A DNA stretch of 64,000 bases from Serratia bockelmannii (GTDB lineage Bacteria; Pseudomonadota; Gammaproteobacteria; Enterobacterales; Enterobacteriaceae): the NCBI RefSeq assembly GCF_008011855.1, contig NZ_VOUX01000003.1:372001-436000 (forward strand), in the 5' to 3' direction. The position numbers were made by a program, and so were the translations under genes. Shown piece after piece: positions 18,598-27,817 of the stretch. Each line of letters opens with the position of its first letter. The first letter of the stretch is position 1. The notes beneath the pieces are model-generated. The model had not been told where the DNA came from. It made no database searches and saw nothing but the letters and a program-made list of their open reading frames with translations.

Positions 18598-18616
18598 TTG
18601 ACTAACTGTTAATCAA
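18598..18616. promoter_or_regulatory. Probable DmlR operator between dmlA and dmlR
   Basis: TTGACTAAC-T-GTTAATCAA is a 19-bp palindrome with one mismatch and a single central base. It contains the T-N11-A form typical of LysR-type regulators. It lies 53 bp upstream of dmlA and overlaps a TATAAT (18593-18598) that may be the dmlR -10 box. This placement would allow dmlA activation and dmlR autorepression. Confidence 0.65.
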
Positions 18617-18648
18617 CCCTGAAAACGGTGAAACATAAAACACGAATC

Positions 18649-19587
18649 ATGAACAATATGCCGATCCTGAGTGACCTGCGGGTGTTCGTGCTGGTGGCGC
18701 GCCGCGCCGGGTTTGCCGCCGCCGCCGAAGAGCTGGGCGTGTCGCCGGCCTTTATCAGCAAACGCATTGCGTTGCTGGAAAAAGCGCTGGACGTGTCGTT
18801 GCTGCACCGCACCACGCGGCGAGTGGCGATCACCGAAGACGGCGAACGCATCTACGAATGGGCGCAGCGCATTCTCAACGACGTCGATCAGATGATGGAC
18901 GAGCTGTCCGAGGTGCGTCAGGCGCCGCAGGGCATGCTGCGCGTGGTCAGCAGCTTCGGCTTCGGCCGGCGTTTCGTGGCGCCGGCGCTGTCGGCGCTGG
19001 CGCGGCAGTACCCGCAGCTGGAGCTGCGGCTCGACGTGTCCGATAGGCTGGTGGATCTGGTCAGCGAAGGGTTCGATCTGGATATCCGCATCGGCGACGA
19101 TATCGCTCCCAATCTGATTGCGCGCAAGCTGGCGGACAATCAGCGCATCTTGTGCGCTTCGCCGGCGTACCTGCAGCGCCACGGCGTGCCGAAAAACCCG
19201 GCGGAGCTGGCGGGCCGCACCTGTTTGGTGATCAAGGAACGCGATCACCCGTTCGGGCTGTGGCGGCTGCAGGGGCCGGGCGGCGAAGAGACGGTGAAGG
19301 TGACGGGGGCGCTGGCGTCGAACCACGGCGAGATCGTGCACCAGTGGTGTCTGGACGGGCAGGGCGTTGCGCTGCGTTCCGCCTGGGACGTAAAAGAGAA
19401 CATCGACAGCGGCAGATTGGTGCACATCCTGCCGGAGTATTATCAGCCGGCCAACATCTGGGCGGTGTACGTTTCCCGGCTGGCAACGTCGGCGAAAGTG
19501 CGGGTGACGGTCGAATTTTTGCGCGACTATTTTCGTGAGCACTACGGCGAAACGGGGCCGGCGAGCGAAAATTCGTCGCGGTCTTGA
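18649..19587 (+). CDS. dmlR: LysR-family activator of D-malate use, DmlR
   Basis: This is a transcription factor of about 312 residues with an N-terminal winged helix-turn-helix (FVLVARRAGFAAAAEELGVS, then KRIALLEKAL) and a C-terminal co-inducer domain. The stretches [34 protein letters not shown] and SSNHGEIVHQWCLDGQG-like ASNHGEIVHQWCLDGQG match E. coli DmlR (YeaT) closely. It is divergent from dmlA, as in E. coli, where it activates dmlA in response to D-malate. Possible starts are GTG 18628, ATG 18649 and ATG 18658, none with a good ribosome site. 18649 gives the length closest to E. coli DmlR. It may also sense a carnitine-derived malate here. Confidence 0.9.
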   Translation: MNNMPILSDLRVFVLVARRAGFAAAAEELGVSPAFISKRIALLEKALDVSLLHRTTRRVAITEDGERIYEWAQRILNDVDQMMDELSEVRQAPQGMLRVVSSFGFGRRFVAPALSALARQYPQLELRLDVSDRLVDLVSEGFDLDIRIGDDIAPNLIARKLADNQRILCASPAYLQRHGVPKNPAELAGRTCLVIKERDHPFGLWRLQGPGGEETVKVTGALASNHGEIVHQWCLDGQGVALRSAWDVKENIDSGRLVHILPEYYQPANIWAVYVSRLATSAKVRVTVEFLRDYFREHYGETGPASENSSRS

Positions 19588-19898
19588 GGCCAAAAATGTG
19601 CGCCAGATCATCTTATGCTCGTAAAACTCCCCTCCGTTACCTGAGGAACTGTCGCACCTGTTCCTTTTGCCAAAACTTTGGTTTATGCTCAGCTGAAGCG
19701 TTTCAGTTGAAGCACTCTTCAACAGAAATGCCGATGTGACGGCGGTGAAAAACCGCTGAAGCGCGGGAATAATGCAAACTCGGCGATTCACAGCGGGCGG
19801 TACGATCCACTACTCTATGCGGGTTAGTGAGACAACCAGTCAGCGCCGGGCGGCGCCGGTGAGTCACCCGGCGTGGACGGCCCTTTTTCAGGAGCAGC
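19588..19898. promoter_or_regulatory. Promoter region of epd-pgk-(fbaA) (gene-free 311 bp)
   Basis: This holds the regulatory region of the glycolytic operon, including the Cra-type palindrome at 19694-19705. A weaker related half (GCTGAAGCGCGG) lies near 19756. No coding sequence was seen. Confidence 0.6.
19694..19705. promoter_or_regulatory. Cra (FruR) operator candidate upstream of epd
   Basis: TGAAGCGTTTCA fits the Cra consensus (TGAA-N-CG-N-TTCA) exactly. It lies about 195 bp before the epd start. Cra is known to control the epd-pgk-fbaA operon in E. coli, so conservation here is expected. Confidence 0.75.
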
Positions 19899-20915
19899 AT
19901 GACCATCCGCATAGCGATAAACGGCTTTGGCCGCATCGGCCGCAGCGTATTGCGCGCACTGTACGAATCGGGACGACGGGCGGAAATCTCCGTGGTGGCG
20001 ATCAACGAGCTGGCGAACGCCGAAGGCATGGCCCATCTGCTGAAGTACGATTCCAGCCACGGCCGCTTTGCGTGGGATGTGCGGCAAGAGTGCGACACGC
20101 TGAGCGTCGGAGACGACGCGATTCGCCTGTTGCACCAGCCGGCGGTGGAGCAGTTGCCCTGGGGCGAGCTGGGCGTCGACGTGGTGCTGGACTGCAGCGG
20201 CGTGTACGGCAGCCGGGCGGATGGCGAAGCCCATCTGGCGGCGGGGGCGAAGAAAGTGCTGTTCGCCCATCCGGGCGGCAACGATCTGGACGCCACCATC
20301 GTGTTTGGCGTCAACCATCAGACGCTGCTGGCGGAACACCGCATCGTGTCCAACGCCTCGTGCACCACCAACTGCATTATTCCGGTGATCAAGCTGCTGG
20401 ACGACGCCTACAGCATCGAGTCCGGCACCGTGACCACCATTCACTCGGCGATGAACGATCAGCCGGTGATCGACGCGTATCACGCGGATTTGCGGCGCAC
20501 CCGCGCGGCGAGCCAGTCGATCATTCCGGTCGATACCAAGCTGGCCGCGGGCATCACCCGCATCTTCCCGCAGTTTTGCGATCGCTTCGAGGCTATCTCG
20601 GTGCGCGTGCCGACCATCAACGTGACGGCTATCGATCTTAGCGTCAGCGTGAGCGCCGCGGTGAAGGTGGCGGAGGTCAACCAGCTGTTGCAAAAGGCCG
20701 CACGGGAATCATTTCGTGGTATAGTTGACTACACGGAATTACCATTGGTCTCGATTGATTTTAACCATGACCCGCACAGCGCTATCGTCGACGGTACGCA
20801 GACCCGGGTCAGCGGGCAGCACCTGATAAAGACCTTGGTCTGGTGCGACAATGAATGGGGCTTTGCCAATCGGATGTTGGATACAACACGGGCAATGGCC
20901 GCCAGCGGTTTCTAG
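19899..20915 (+). CDS. epd: D-erythrose-4-phosphate dehydrogenase
   Basis: This 338-residue GAPDH-family enzyme oxidises erythrose 4-phosphate to 4-phosphoerythronate, the first step of the DXP-independent branch leading to pyridoxal phosphate. The NAD-binding [15 protein letters not shown] is at the N-terminus, catalytic Cys155 lies in SNASCTTNC, and the C-terminus has [12 protein letters not shown]. The ribosome site CAGGAGC precedes ATG 19899. It is the first gene of the conserved epd-pgk-fbaA operon. Confidence 0.96.
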   Translation: MTIRIAINGFGRIGRSVLRALYESGRRAEISVVAINELANAEGMAHLLKYDSSHGRFAWDVRQECDTLSVGDDAIRLLHQPAVEQLPWGELGVDVVLDCSGVYGSRADGEAHLAAGAKKVLFAHPGGNDLDATIVFGVNHQTLLAEHRIVSNASCTTNCIIPVIKLLDDAYSIESGTVTTIHSAMNDQPVIDAYHADLRRTRAASQSIIPVDTKLAAGITRIFPQFCDRFEAISVRVPTINVTAIDLSVSVSAAVKVAEVNQLLQKAARESFRGIVDYTELPLVSIDFNHDPHSAIVDGTQTRVSGQHLIKTLVWCDNEWGFANRMLDTTRAMAASGF

Positions 20916-20985
20916 TACGGCGGCGCCGGCGTGATGGGCGCGCTGCTCAGGCAATTTTATAGAGATTCAATAAAGAGGGTTCACC

Positions 20986-22149
20986 ATGTCTGTAATTAAG
21001 ATGACCGATCTGGATCTGGCGGGTAAACGCGTACTGATCCGCTCCGATCTGAACGTGCCGGTAAAAGACGGTAAAGTGACTTCCGACGCGCGTATCCGCG
21101 CTTCCCTGCCGACTATCGAAGCTGCGCTGAAGCAAGGCGCCCGCGTGATGGTAACCTCCCACCTGGGTCGTCCTACCGAAGGCGAGTACAACGAAGAATT
21201 CTCCCTGCTGCCTGTGGTCAACTACCTGAAAGATCATCTGAAATCCCCAGTGCGTCTGGCGAAGGATTATCTGGATGGCGTCGACGTCGCCGAAGGCGAA
21301 CTGGTGGTGCTGGAAAACGTCCGCTTCAACAAGGGCGAGAAGAAAGACGACGAAACCCTGTCCAAGAAATACGCGGCGCTGTGCGACGTGTACGTGATGG
21401 ACGCGTTCGGCACCGCGCACCGCGCGCAGGCTTCCACCCACGGCGTGGGCAAGTTCGCGCCTGTCGCCTGTGCCGGCCCGCTGCTGTCCGCCGAGCTGGA
21501 AGCGCTGGGCAAGGCCCTGGGCAACCCGGCCCGTCCGATGGTCGCCATCGTGGGCGGCTCTAAAGTCTCCACCAAACTGACCGTGCTGGATTCCCTGTCA
21601 AAAATCGCCGATCAGCTGATCGTCGGCGGCGGCATCGCCAACACCTTCGTGGCGGCGCAGGGCAACAACGTGGGCCAGTCCCTGTACGAACCGGATCTGA
21701 TCCCGAACGCGCAGAAACTGCTGGAAACCTGCGACATCCCGGTTCCGACCGACGTGCGCGTGGCGACCGAGTTCTCTGAAACCGCGACCGCGACCGTGAA
21801 GCAGGCCAACGAGATCCAGGACAACGAGCAAATTCTGGATATGGGCGACGTCTCTGCCGAGCGTCTGGCCGTTATCCTGAAGAACGCCAAGACCATTCTG
21901 TGGAATGGCCCGGTTGGCGTATTCGAGTTCCCTAACTTCCGTAAGGGCACCGAAATTGTCGCCCGCGCGATCGCCGATAGCGACGCTTTCTCTATCGCTG
22001 GCGGCGGCGACACTCTGGCAGCCATCGATCTGTTCGGTATCGCTGACAAAATTTCCTACATCTCCACCGGCGGTGGCGCATTCCTGGAATTCGTTGAAGG
22101 GAAACCGCTGCCTGCAGTCGTGATGCTGGAAGAGCGCGCTAAGCAGTAA
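20986..22149 (+). CDS. pgk: Phosphoglycerate kinase
   Basis: This 387-residue monomeric cytoplasmic kinase interconverts 1,3-bisphosphoglycerate + ADP and 3-phosphoglycerate + ATP. Seen are [13 protein letters not shown] and [13 protein letters not shown] of the substrate domain, plus [18 protein letters not shown] and GGGDTLAAI of the nucleotide domain. Length equals E. coli Pgk. Codon choice here is the optimal, less GC-extreme set typical of highly expressed genes. It follows epd by 70 bp, with an AGAGGG site ahead of the ATG. Confidence 0.98.
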   Translation: MSVIKMTDLDLAGKRVLIRSDLNVPVKDGKVTSDARIRASLPTIEAALKQGARVMVTSHLGRPTEGEYNEEFSLLPVVNYLKDHLKSPVRLAKDYLDGVDVAEGELVVLENVRFNKGEKKDDETLSKKYAALCDVYVMDAFGTAHRAQASTHGVGKFAPVACAGPLLSAELEALGKALGNPARPMVAIVGGSKVSTKLTVLDSLSKIADQLIVGGGIANTFVAAQGNNVGQSLYEPDLIPNAQKLLETCDIPVPTDVRVATEFSETATATVKQANEIQDNEQILDMGDVSAERLAVILKNAKTILWNGPVGVFEFPNFRKGTEIVARAIADSDAFSIAGGGDTLAAIDLFGIADKISYISTGGGAFLEFVEGKPLPAVVMLEERAKQ

Positions 22150-22156
22150 TTCAGAC

Positions 22157-22186
22157 AACGGGAGGCGAAAGCCGCCCGTTTGTTTT
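22157..22186 (+). terminator. Hairpin between pgk and fbaA
   Basis: AACGGGAGGC (22157-22166), loop GAAA and GCCGCCCGTT (22171-22180) pair with one mismatch and are followed by TGTTTTAT. This is probably a partial terminator or mRNA-end stabiliser that sets different levels of fbaA and pgk. Confidence 0.6.
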
Positions 22187-22265
22187 ATACCGCGTGGCTC
22201 ACGCTGCGCGGCGTGAAAACATCGATTTACATCCATCTACGGCCGACGAAACAGGACAAAGTAAC

Positions 22266-23345
<1,080 letters not shown>

Positions 23346-23370
23346 TCTTCGGCACCTGTTGCACGTGCAT

Positions 23371-23397
23371 AAGGCTCCCTGCGGGGAGCCTTTTTCG
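23371..23397 (+). terminator. Terminator after fbaA
   Basis: AAGGCTCCC, loop TGCG and GGGAGCCTTTTTC form a canonical intrinsic terminator. It lies directly before the convergent DUF1345 gene. Confidence 0.92.
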
Positions 23398-23400
23398 TTT

Positions 23401-24069
23401 TCAGCCCAGCAGGCCGGCACCGACGTTGATCGACAGGCCCAGGATCAGCATGTTGAACACGAACGAAATAACCGACTGCACGAGCGCGATTTTACGCACC
23501 TCCGCGGCGCCGACCGCCACGTCGGCCGTTTGCGACGCGACCGCGATGGTGAAGGAGAAGTAGGCGAAGTCCAGATAGGTCGGCTCGGTGAGATTGCCGG
23601 GAAACAGCAGCGGCAAAGGATCCTGCTGCGCGCCCTGACGGTAAAACTGATGGGCATAGTGCATGGTGAAGGCGGTCGGCAGCAGCAGCCAGGAGACTGC
23701 CAGCGTTGCGCCGGTTAACGCCAGATGTAGCGTTTTCAGCGAGTCGCTGGCCTGTTTGGCGCTGCTCAATTCGAACAGGATCGCCAGAATGCTTACCAGA
23801 CAACCGAAACTGACCAGCGCCAACACCGTGCTGGCGCTTTCATCCTGTCGCCGAGCGATCTGGCGAATGTGCTGCGGTGTGCTGACCAGCATCAGCCGCC
23901 AGAGAAACAGCAGATAGAGCCAGGCCAGCGTATTCCAGCCGATCATTAGGCGCTGCAGCAACGAGAGCTGGGCGGGCAGCAGCAGAAAGCACAGCAGCCC
24001 GGCGCCGACGGAAAACAGCAGCCTGGGCCGCACTTGCCAATAGTGTTTGAGCGAAGAGCGAATGTGCAT
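23401..24069 (-). CDS. DUF1345 integral membrane protein
   Basis: This 222-residue inner-membrane protein has about six hydrophobic segments (SVGAGLLCFLLLPAQ, LALTGATLAVSWLLLPTAF and others) and the DUF1345 pattern YLDFAYFSFTIAVASQTADV near residue 175. The function of the family is unknown. It lies between fbaA and mscS, where the E. coli K-12 order has no gene. Its stop abuts the fbaA terminator, which may serve both strands. Confidence 0.8.
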   Translation of the reverse strand: MHIRSSLKHYWQVRPRLLFSVGAGLLCFLLLPAQLSLLQRLMIGWNTLAWLYLLFLWRLMLVSTPQHIRQIARRQDESASTVLALVSFGCLVSILAILFELSSAKQASDSLKTLHLALTGATLAVSWLLLPTAFTMHYAHQFYRQGAQQDPLPLLFPGNLTEPTYLDFAYFSFTIAVASQTADVAVGAAEVRKIALVQSVISFVFNMLILGLSINVGAGLLG

Positions 24070-24274
24070 GAAGAACGGATCCCTTGTCGTGAAATAGCCA
24101 ACGCGCTGTTTTCAGCATAGAAGACGCGGCGGGCGGTTTCGGCTATTTTTAACGCTGACGGTTGGCATGAGCCTTTAATGTTGGTTACCCTTAGGCGGTG
24201 GTTTCCTACTGGCTGCCGAGGCCAGTGTATTTTTGCGAGTTTCTCCCGTTAGGGACTGAGTTAGGACGACACGA

Positions 24275-25141
24275 ATGAAAGATTTGAATGTAGTAGACGG
24301 CATCAACGGTGCCGGCAACTGGTTGGTGAAGAACCAGGATCTGTTGATCCAGTACGCGGTGAATATCGTCGCCGCCATCGTTATCCTGATCATCGGTTCG
24401 ATCGTGGCCCGCGTGGTCGGCAATGCGCTGAACCGCGTGATGAAACTGCGCGGCATCGACGCCACGGTGGCAGACTTCCTGTCGGCGATCGTACGTTACG
24501 GCGTGCTGGCGTTCACCTTCATCGCGGTGCTGGGGCGCGTCGGCGTGCAGACCACCTCGGTGATCGCGGTGCTGGGTGCCGCCGGTTTGGCCGTCGGTCT
24601 GGCGCTGCAAGGCTCGCTGTCTAACTTCGCCGCCGGCGTGCTGCTGGTGATCTTCCGCCCGCTGCGCGTGGGTGAATATGTCGATCTGGGCGGCGTGGCC
24701 GGTACCGTCGATCAGGTGCAGATTTTCTCCACCACCCTGCGCACCGCAGACAACAAAACCATCGTGGTGCCAAACGGTAAAATCATCGCCGGCAACATCA
24801 TCAACTACTCCCGCGAGCCGAACCGCCGTGTGGATATCGTGGTAGGCGTGGCCTACAACGCCGATATCGACGTGGTGAAGAAGGTGCTGGGCGATGTGAT
24901 CGCCGCCGACAAGCGCATCATGCACGCTAAAGGCGTGACTGTGCGTCTGAACGAGATGGCGCCATCTTCCCTGAACTTTGTGACCCGTTCCTGGACCACC
25001 AATGCGGAATACTGGAACGTGTACTTCGATCTGATGGAAAACTTCAAGCGCGCGCTGGATGCCCACAACATCGGCATTCCGTTCCCGCAGATGGACGTGC
25101 ACCTGTATCGCACTGAAGACGCTTCCGCCAAGGCGGAATAA
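24275..25141 (+). CDS. mscS: Small-conductance mechanosensitive channel MscS
   Basis: This 288-residue homoheptameric inner-membrane channel releases solutes on hypo-osmotic shock. Two peripheral helices (about 30-85) precede the pore-lining TM3, with glycine/alanine packing [20 protein letters not shown] (about 92-113), then a beta domain ([15 protein letters not shown]) and the cytoplasmic vestibule. Sequence and length match E. coli MscS (YggB). It is in its conserved position after fbaA but is followed by an accessory block rather than by argO. Confidence 0.97.
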   Translation: MKDLNVVDGINGAGNWLVKNQDLLIQYAVNIVAAIVILIIGSIVARVVGNALNRVMKLRGIDATVADFLSAIVRYGVLAFTFIAVLGRVGVQTTSVIAVLGAAGLAVGLALQGSLSNFAAGVLLVIFRPLRVGEYVDLGGVAGTVDQVQIFSTTLRTADNKTIVVPNGKIIAGNIINYSREPNRRVDIVVGVAYNADIDVVKKVLGDVIAADKRIMHAKGVTVRLNEMAPSSLNFVTRSWTTNAEYWNVYFDLMENFKRALDAHNIGIPFPQMDVHLYRTEDASAKAE

Positions 25142-25146
25142 CACAG

Positions 25147-25169
25147 AAGGGGGCCTTGGCCCCCTTTTT
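25147..25169. terminator. Terminator after mscS
   Basis: AAGGGGGC, loop CTTG and GCCCCCTT run into a T-tract. This is a canonical terminator immediately after the mscS stop. Confidence 0.9.
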
Positions 25170-25177
25170 TTACTGCA

Positions 25178-25215
25178 GGCCGAGACGCTACCGATGGCGT
25201 CTCGGCCTTTTCTTT
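25178..25215. terminator. Second terminator between mscS and the MFS gene
   Basis: GGCCGAGACGC (25178-25188) and GCGTCTCGGCC (25197-25207) form a perfect 11-bp stem followed by TTTTCTTTT. Together with the preceding hairpin it isolates mscS from the convergent MFS gene. Confidence 0.85.
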
Positions 25216-25223
25216 TAGGGCGG

Positions 25224-26573
25224 TCAGATGTCCGCTGCCGGCTCCGTGAGCGGCACGCGGCGGCGCAGGCTGAGGCGATAAAGCAGGAAGATGGCGGCGG
25301 CGCCCAACAGCGCCGGCAGCGCCAGCCAGAGGAAGAACACCTCCGTCGAGCCGGCGGCGGTCATCATCCAGGCGCCGAGCATCGAGCCGACGATCGAACC
25401 AAAGCGGCCATTGGCCATGGCCCAACTGACGCCGGTCACGCGGGCTGCGGTCGGGTAAAGGGTGGCGGAAACCAGGTTCAGGCCGTTCTGCGCGCCGGCC
25501 ACGCCGAAGCCGATAAGGAACACGACGGCGGCCAGCGTGTAGACGTCGCCCATCAGATACCCGGTGGCGCCAATCACCAGCGCGGCACCCAGGTAGGAGA
25601 CGGCCAGCACGCGGTAGGGCCCGACCCGATCCATCAGCAGCGCCATCAGAATGGCGCCCAGGGTGCCGCCGAGCGGCACCATCGCGCCGATGCGCGAGGC
25701 GTGGGCGATATCGAAACCGGCGTCTTTGAGTATCGTCGGCAACCAGCTGGTGAGCAGGTAGAACACGAACAGCGAACAGAAGAACGCCGCCCACAGCAGC
25801 AGGGTGCGCACGGCGCGCCCTTCGATAAACAGATGCGAGATCGGTGATTTGATCTGCGCCGGACGCTCGTCATCGACAATCGTCACACCGGCCCAACGCT
25901 GGCCGGTGATACGCTCGACCACCCGGCGCAGCCGATCGGCATGTTTGGCGCTGGCGGCCATAAAGCGTACTGATTCGGGCATCTGCCAGGCCAACAGCGG
26001 CAGCAGCGCCAACGGCGCGATGCCACCGACCAGCAGCAGGCCGCGCCAGCCGAACGCCGGGATAATCTGCCCGGCCAGCAGGCCGCCCAGGGCTAACCCA
26101 GCGGTAAAGCCGCTCCAGCTCAAGGTGACCATCAGCATGCGGCGGCGCGCCGGTGAGTACTCCGAGCTGAGGGTGATGCAAGTTGGTATTGCGCCCCCGA
26201 GGCCAATGCCGGTGATGAAGCGCAGCAGGGTCAGGGATTCGATCGAATGCGTATAGGCCGAAGCCAGGGTGCAGCCGCCAAACACCAGCACCGCGACGAG
26301 CAGCACGCGTTTGCGGCCGAAGGCGTCGGCGATCGGCCCGAACAGCAGGCTGCCGATCAGCAGGCCGAACAGCCCCGCACCGAAGGCGGGAGAGAGCTGA
26401 GCGGGCAGCAGATCCCACTCTTCGCGCAGCGCCGGGGCGATATAGCCGATGATGGCGGTATCGAAACCGTCCAGCAGGGCAATGAGGAAACACAGGGTGA
26501 GGATCAGGATTTGGTAGGGGGAGATCCTGGCGCGATCGATGATTTCGCTGATGCGAGCGGTATTTGGGCTCAT
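25224..26573 (-). CDS. MFS transporter, aromatic acid:H+ symporter (AAHS) type
   Basis: This 449-residue inner-membrane carrier has 12 predicted helices. The helix-1 motif LLDGFDTAIIGYIAP and loop-2 motif GPIADAFGRKRV resemble PcaK, BenK and MhpT, which import protocatechuate, benzoate or phenylpropanoids. No aromatic degradation genes are adjacent, so the substrate remains open. A start at 26657 would add 28 residues ahead of MSPNTARISEIID; 26573 is chosen because it matches family N-termini and has GGAAT upstream. It lies downstream of mesD on the same strand, 187 bp away, with a hairpin between. Confidence 0.85.
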   Translation of the reverse strand: MSPNTARISEIIDRARISPYQILILTLCFLIALLDGFDTAIIGYIAPALREEWDLLPAQLSPAFGAGLFGLLIGSLLFGPIADAFGRKRVLLVAVLVFGGCTLASAYTHSIESLTLLRFITGIGLGGAIPTCITLSSEYSPARRRMLMVTLSWSGFTAGLALGGLLAGQIIPAFGWRGLLLVGGIAPLALLPLLAWQMPESVRFMAASAKHADRLRRVVERITGQRWAGVTIVDDERPAQIKSPISHLFIEGRAVRTLLLWAAFFCSLFVFYLLTSWLPTILKDAGFDIAHASRIGAMVPLGGTLGAILMALLMDRVGPYRVLAVSYLGAALVIGATGYLMGDVYTLAAVVFLIGFGVAGAQNGLNLVSATLYPTAARVTGVSWAMANGRFGSIVGSMLGAWMMTAAGSTEVFFLWLALPALLGAAAIFLLYRLSLRRRVPLTEPAADI

Positions 26574-26721
26574 GGTTATTCCACTGTTATTCGGCTGGTG
26601 TGGGCTGGCTGAGGGCTGTTCAGGCCAGGCCTGAACCAAAACCGCTGTGGCTGGCATCGCGTAGAAATCCGAGTATACACCAGAGCGGGGACGTTGCGGG
26701 GAGGGGGAATTGATGATAATC

Positions 26722-26750
26722 GCCCGCCACAGGAGGTGTCTGTGGCGGGC
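26722..26750 (-). terminator. Hairpin downstream of mesD
   Basis: GCCCGCCACAG and CTGTGGCGGGC form an 11-bp perfect stem with a 7-base loop, starting 11 bases after the mesD stop. There is no strong U-run after it on the minus strand, so it may stabilise the 3' end rather than terminate alone. Confidence 0.55.
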
Positions 26751-26760
26751 GCTGGCAAGG

Positions 26761-27792
26761 TTATTTGGCTAACAGCTCTCGGCGCACGATCTCGGCACCT
26801 GCGCTTAACGCATTCAGCTTGCCGCGGGCGACCTGACGGGGCAGGGGGGCCATGCCGCAGTTGGTCGACGGATAGAGCTTGTCGGCATCGACAAACTGCA
26901 GCGCTTTGCGCAGCGTAGCGGCCACTTCCTCTGGCGTCTCAATGGCATGATTCGCTACGTCGATGGCGCCGACCATCACCTTTTTGCCGCGGATCAGTTC
27001 AAGCAGGTCCATCGGCACGTGCGAGTTATGGCACTCCAGGGAGATGATATCGATGTTGGACGTTTGCAGTTTCGGAAACGCCTCTTCATATTGCCGCCAT
27101 TCCGAGCCCAGCGTCTTTTTCCAGTCGGTATTGGCTTTAATCCCATATCCATAGCAGATATGTACGGCGGTTTCACACTTAAGCCCTTCAATGGCTCTTT
27201 CCAGGGCGGCAATGCCCCAGTCATTCACCTCGTCAAAGAACACGTTAAATGCGGGCTCATCAAACTGAATAATGTCGACGCCGGCGGCCTCGAGCTCTTT
27301 AGCTTCCTGATTGAGGATCTTGGCGAACTCCCAGGCCAATTTCTCGCGGCTTTTATAGTGGTTGTCATAAAGCGTGTCGATCATGGTCATCGGCCCCGGC
27401 AGGGCCCATTTAATCGGCTGCTTGGTCAGCTGGCGTAAAAATTTGGCGTCTTCAACGAAAACGGGTTTTTGGCGCGAGACCGCCCCCACAACGGTTGGCA
27501 CGCTCGCCTCGTAGCGATTGCGGATTTTAACCACTTCGCGTTTCTCGAAATCGACGCCGCTGAGGTGTTCGATAAACGTCGTGACGAAGTGCTGGCGCGT
27601 TTGCTCGCCATCGCTGACGATATCGATGCCGGCCTGTTGTTGCTCTGCCAGCGACAAACGCAAGGCGTCCTGTTTCCCTTCGATTAATTCTTCATTCTGC
27701 AATTTCCAAGGCGACCACAGGGTTTCCGGTTGGGCCAGCCAGACAGGTTTGGGCAAGCTGCCGGCGGTCGACGTAGGGAGCAATATTTTCAT
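26761..27792 (-). CDS. mesD: Core-MetE folate-independent methionine synthase, MesD type
   Basis: The 343-residue protein corresponds to the catalytic C-terminal barrel of MetE, without the N-terminal folate-binding half. The zinc ligands of MetE are all present: H211 and C213 (VHICYG), E253 (SLECHN) and C312 (STNCGMAPL). It therefore should activate homocysteine thiolate and methylate it. Its immediate upstream partner (25 bp) is the DUF1852 gene mesX. This pair is described in Acinetobacter as a methionine synthase that needs MesX and oxygen, with a methyl donor other than folate. The start at 27792 is chosen over 27903, which would run into mesX; an AGGTC site precedes it. Confidence 0.87.
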   Translation of the reverse strand: MKILLPTSTAGSLPKPVWLAQPETLWSPWKLQNEELIEGKQDALRLSLAEQQQAGIDIVSDGEQTRQHFVTTFIEHLSGVDFEKREVVKIRNRYEASVPTVVGAVSRQKPVFVEDAKFLRQLTKQPIKWALPGPMTMIDTLYDNHYKSREKLAWEFAKILNQEAKELEAAGVDIIQFDEPAFNVFFDEVNDWGIAALERAIEGLKCETAVHICYGYGIKANTDWKKTLGSEWRQYEEAFPKLQTSNIDIISLECHNSHVPMDLLELIRGKKVMVGAIDVANHAIETPEEVAATLRKALQFVDADKLYPSTNCGMAPLPRQVARGKLNALSAGAEIVRRELLAK

Positions 27793-27817
27793 AATAGATG
27801 ACCTGTATTTGAGTGAA

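Noticed and set aside
18575-18598. TTGACA and TATAAT as a sigma70 promoter for dmlR
   Set aside because: Both hexamers are perfect but only 12 bp apart, too short for a functional pair. Only the TATAAT is kept as a possible -10.
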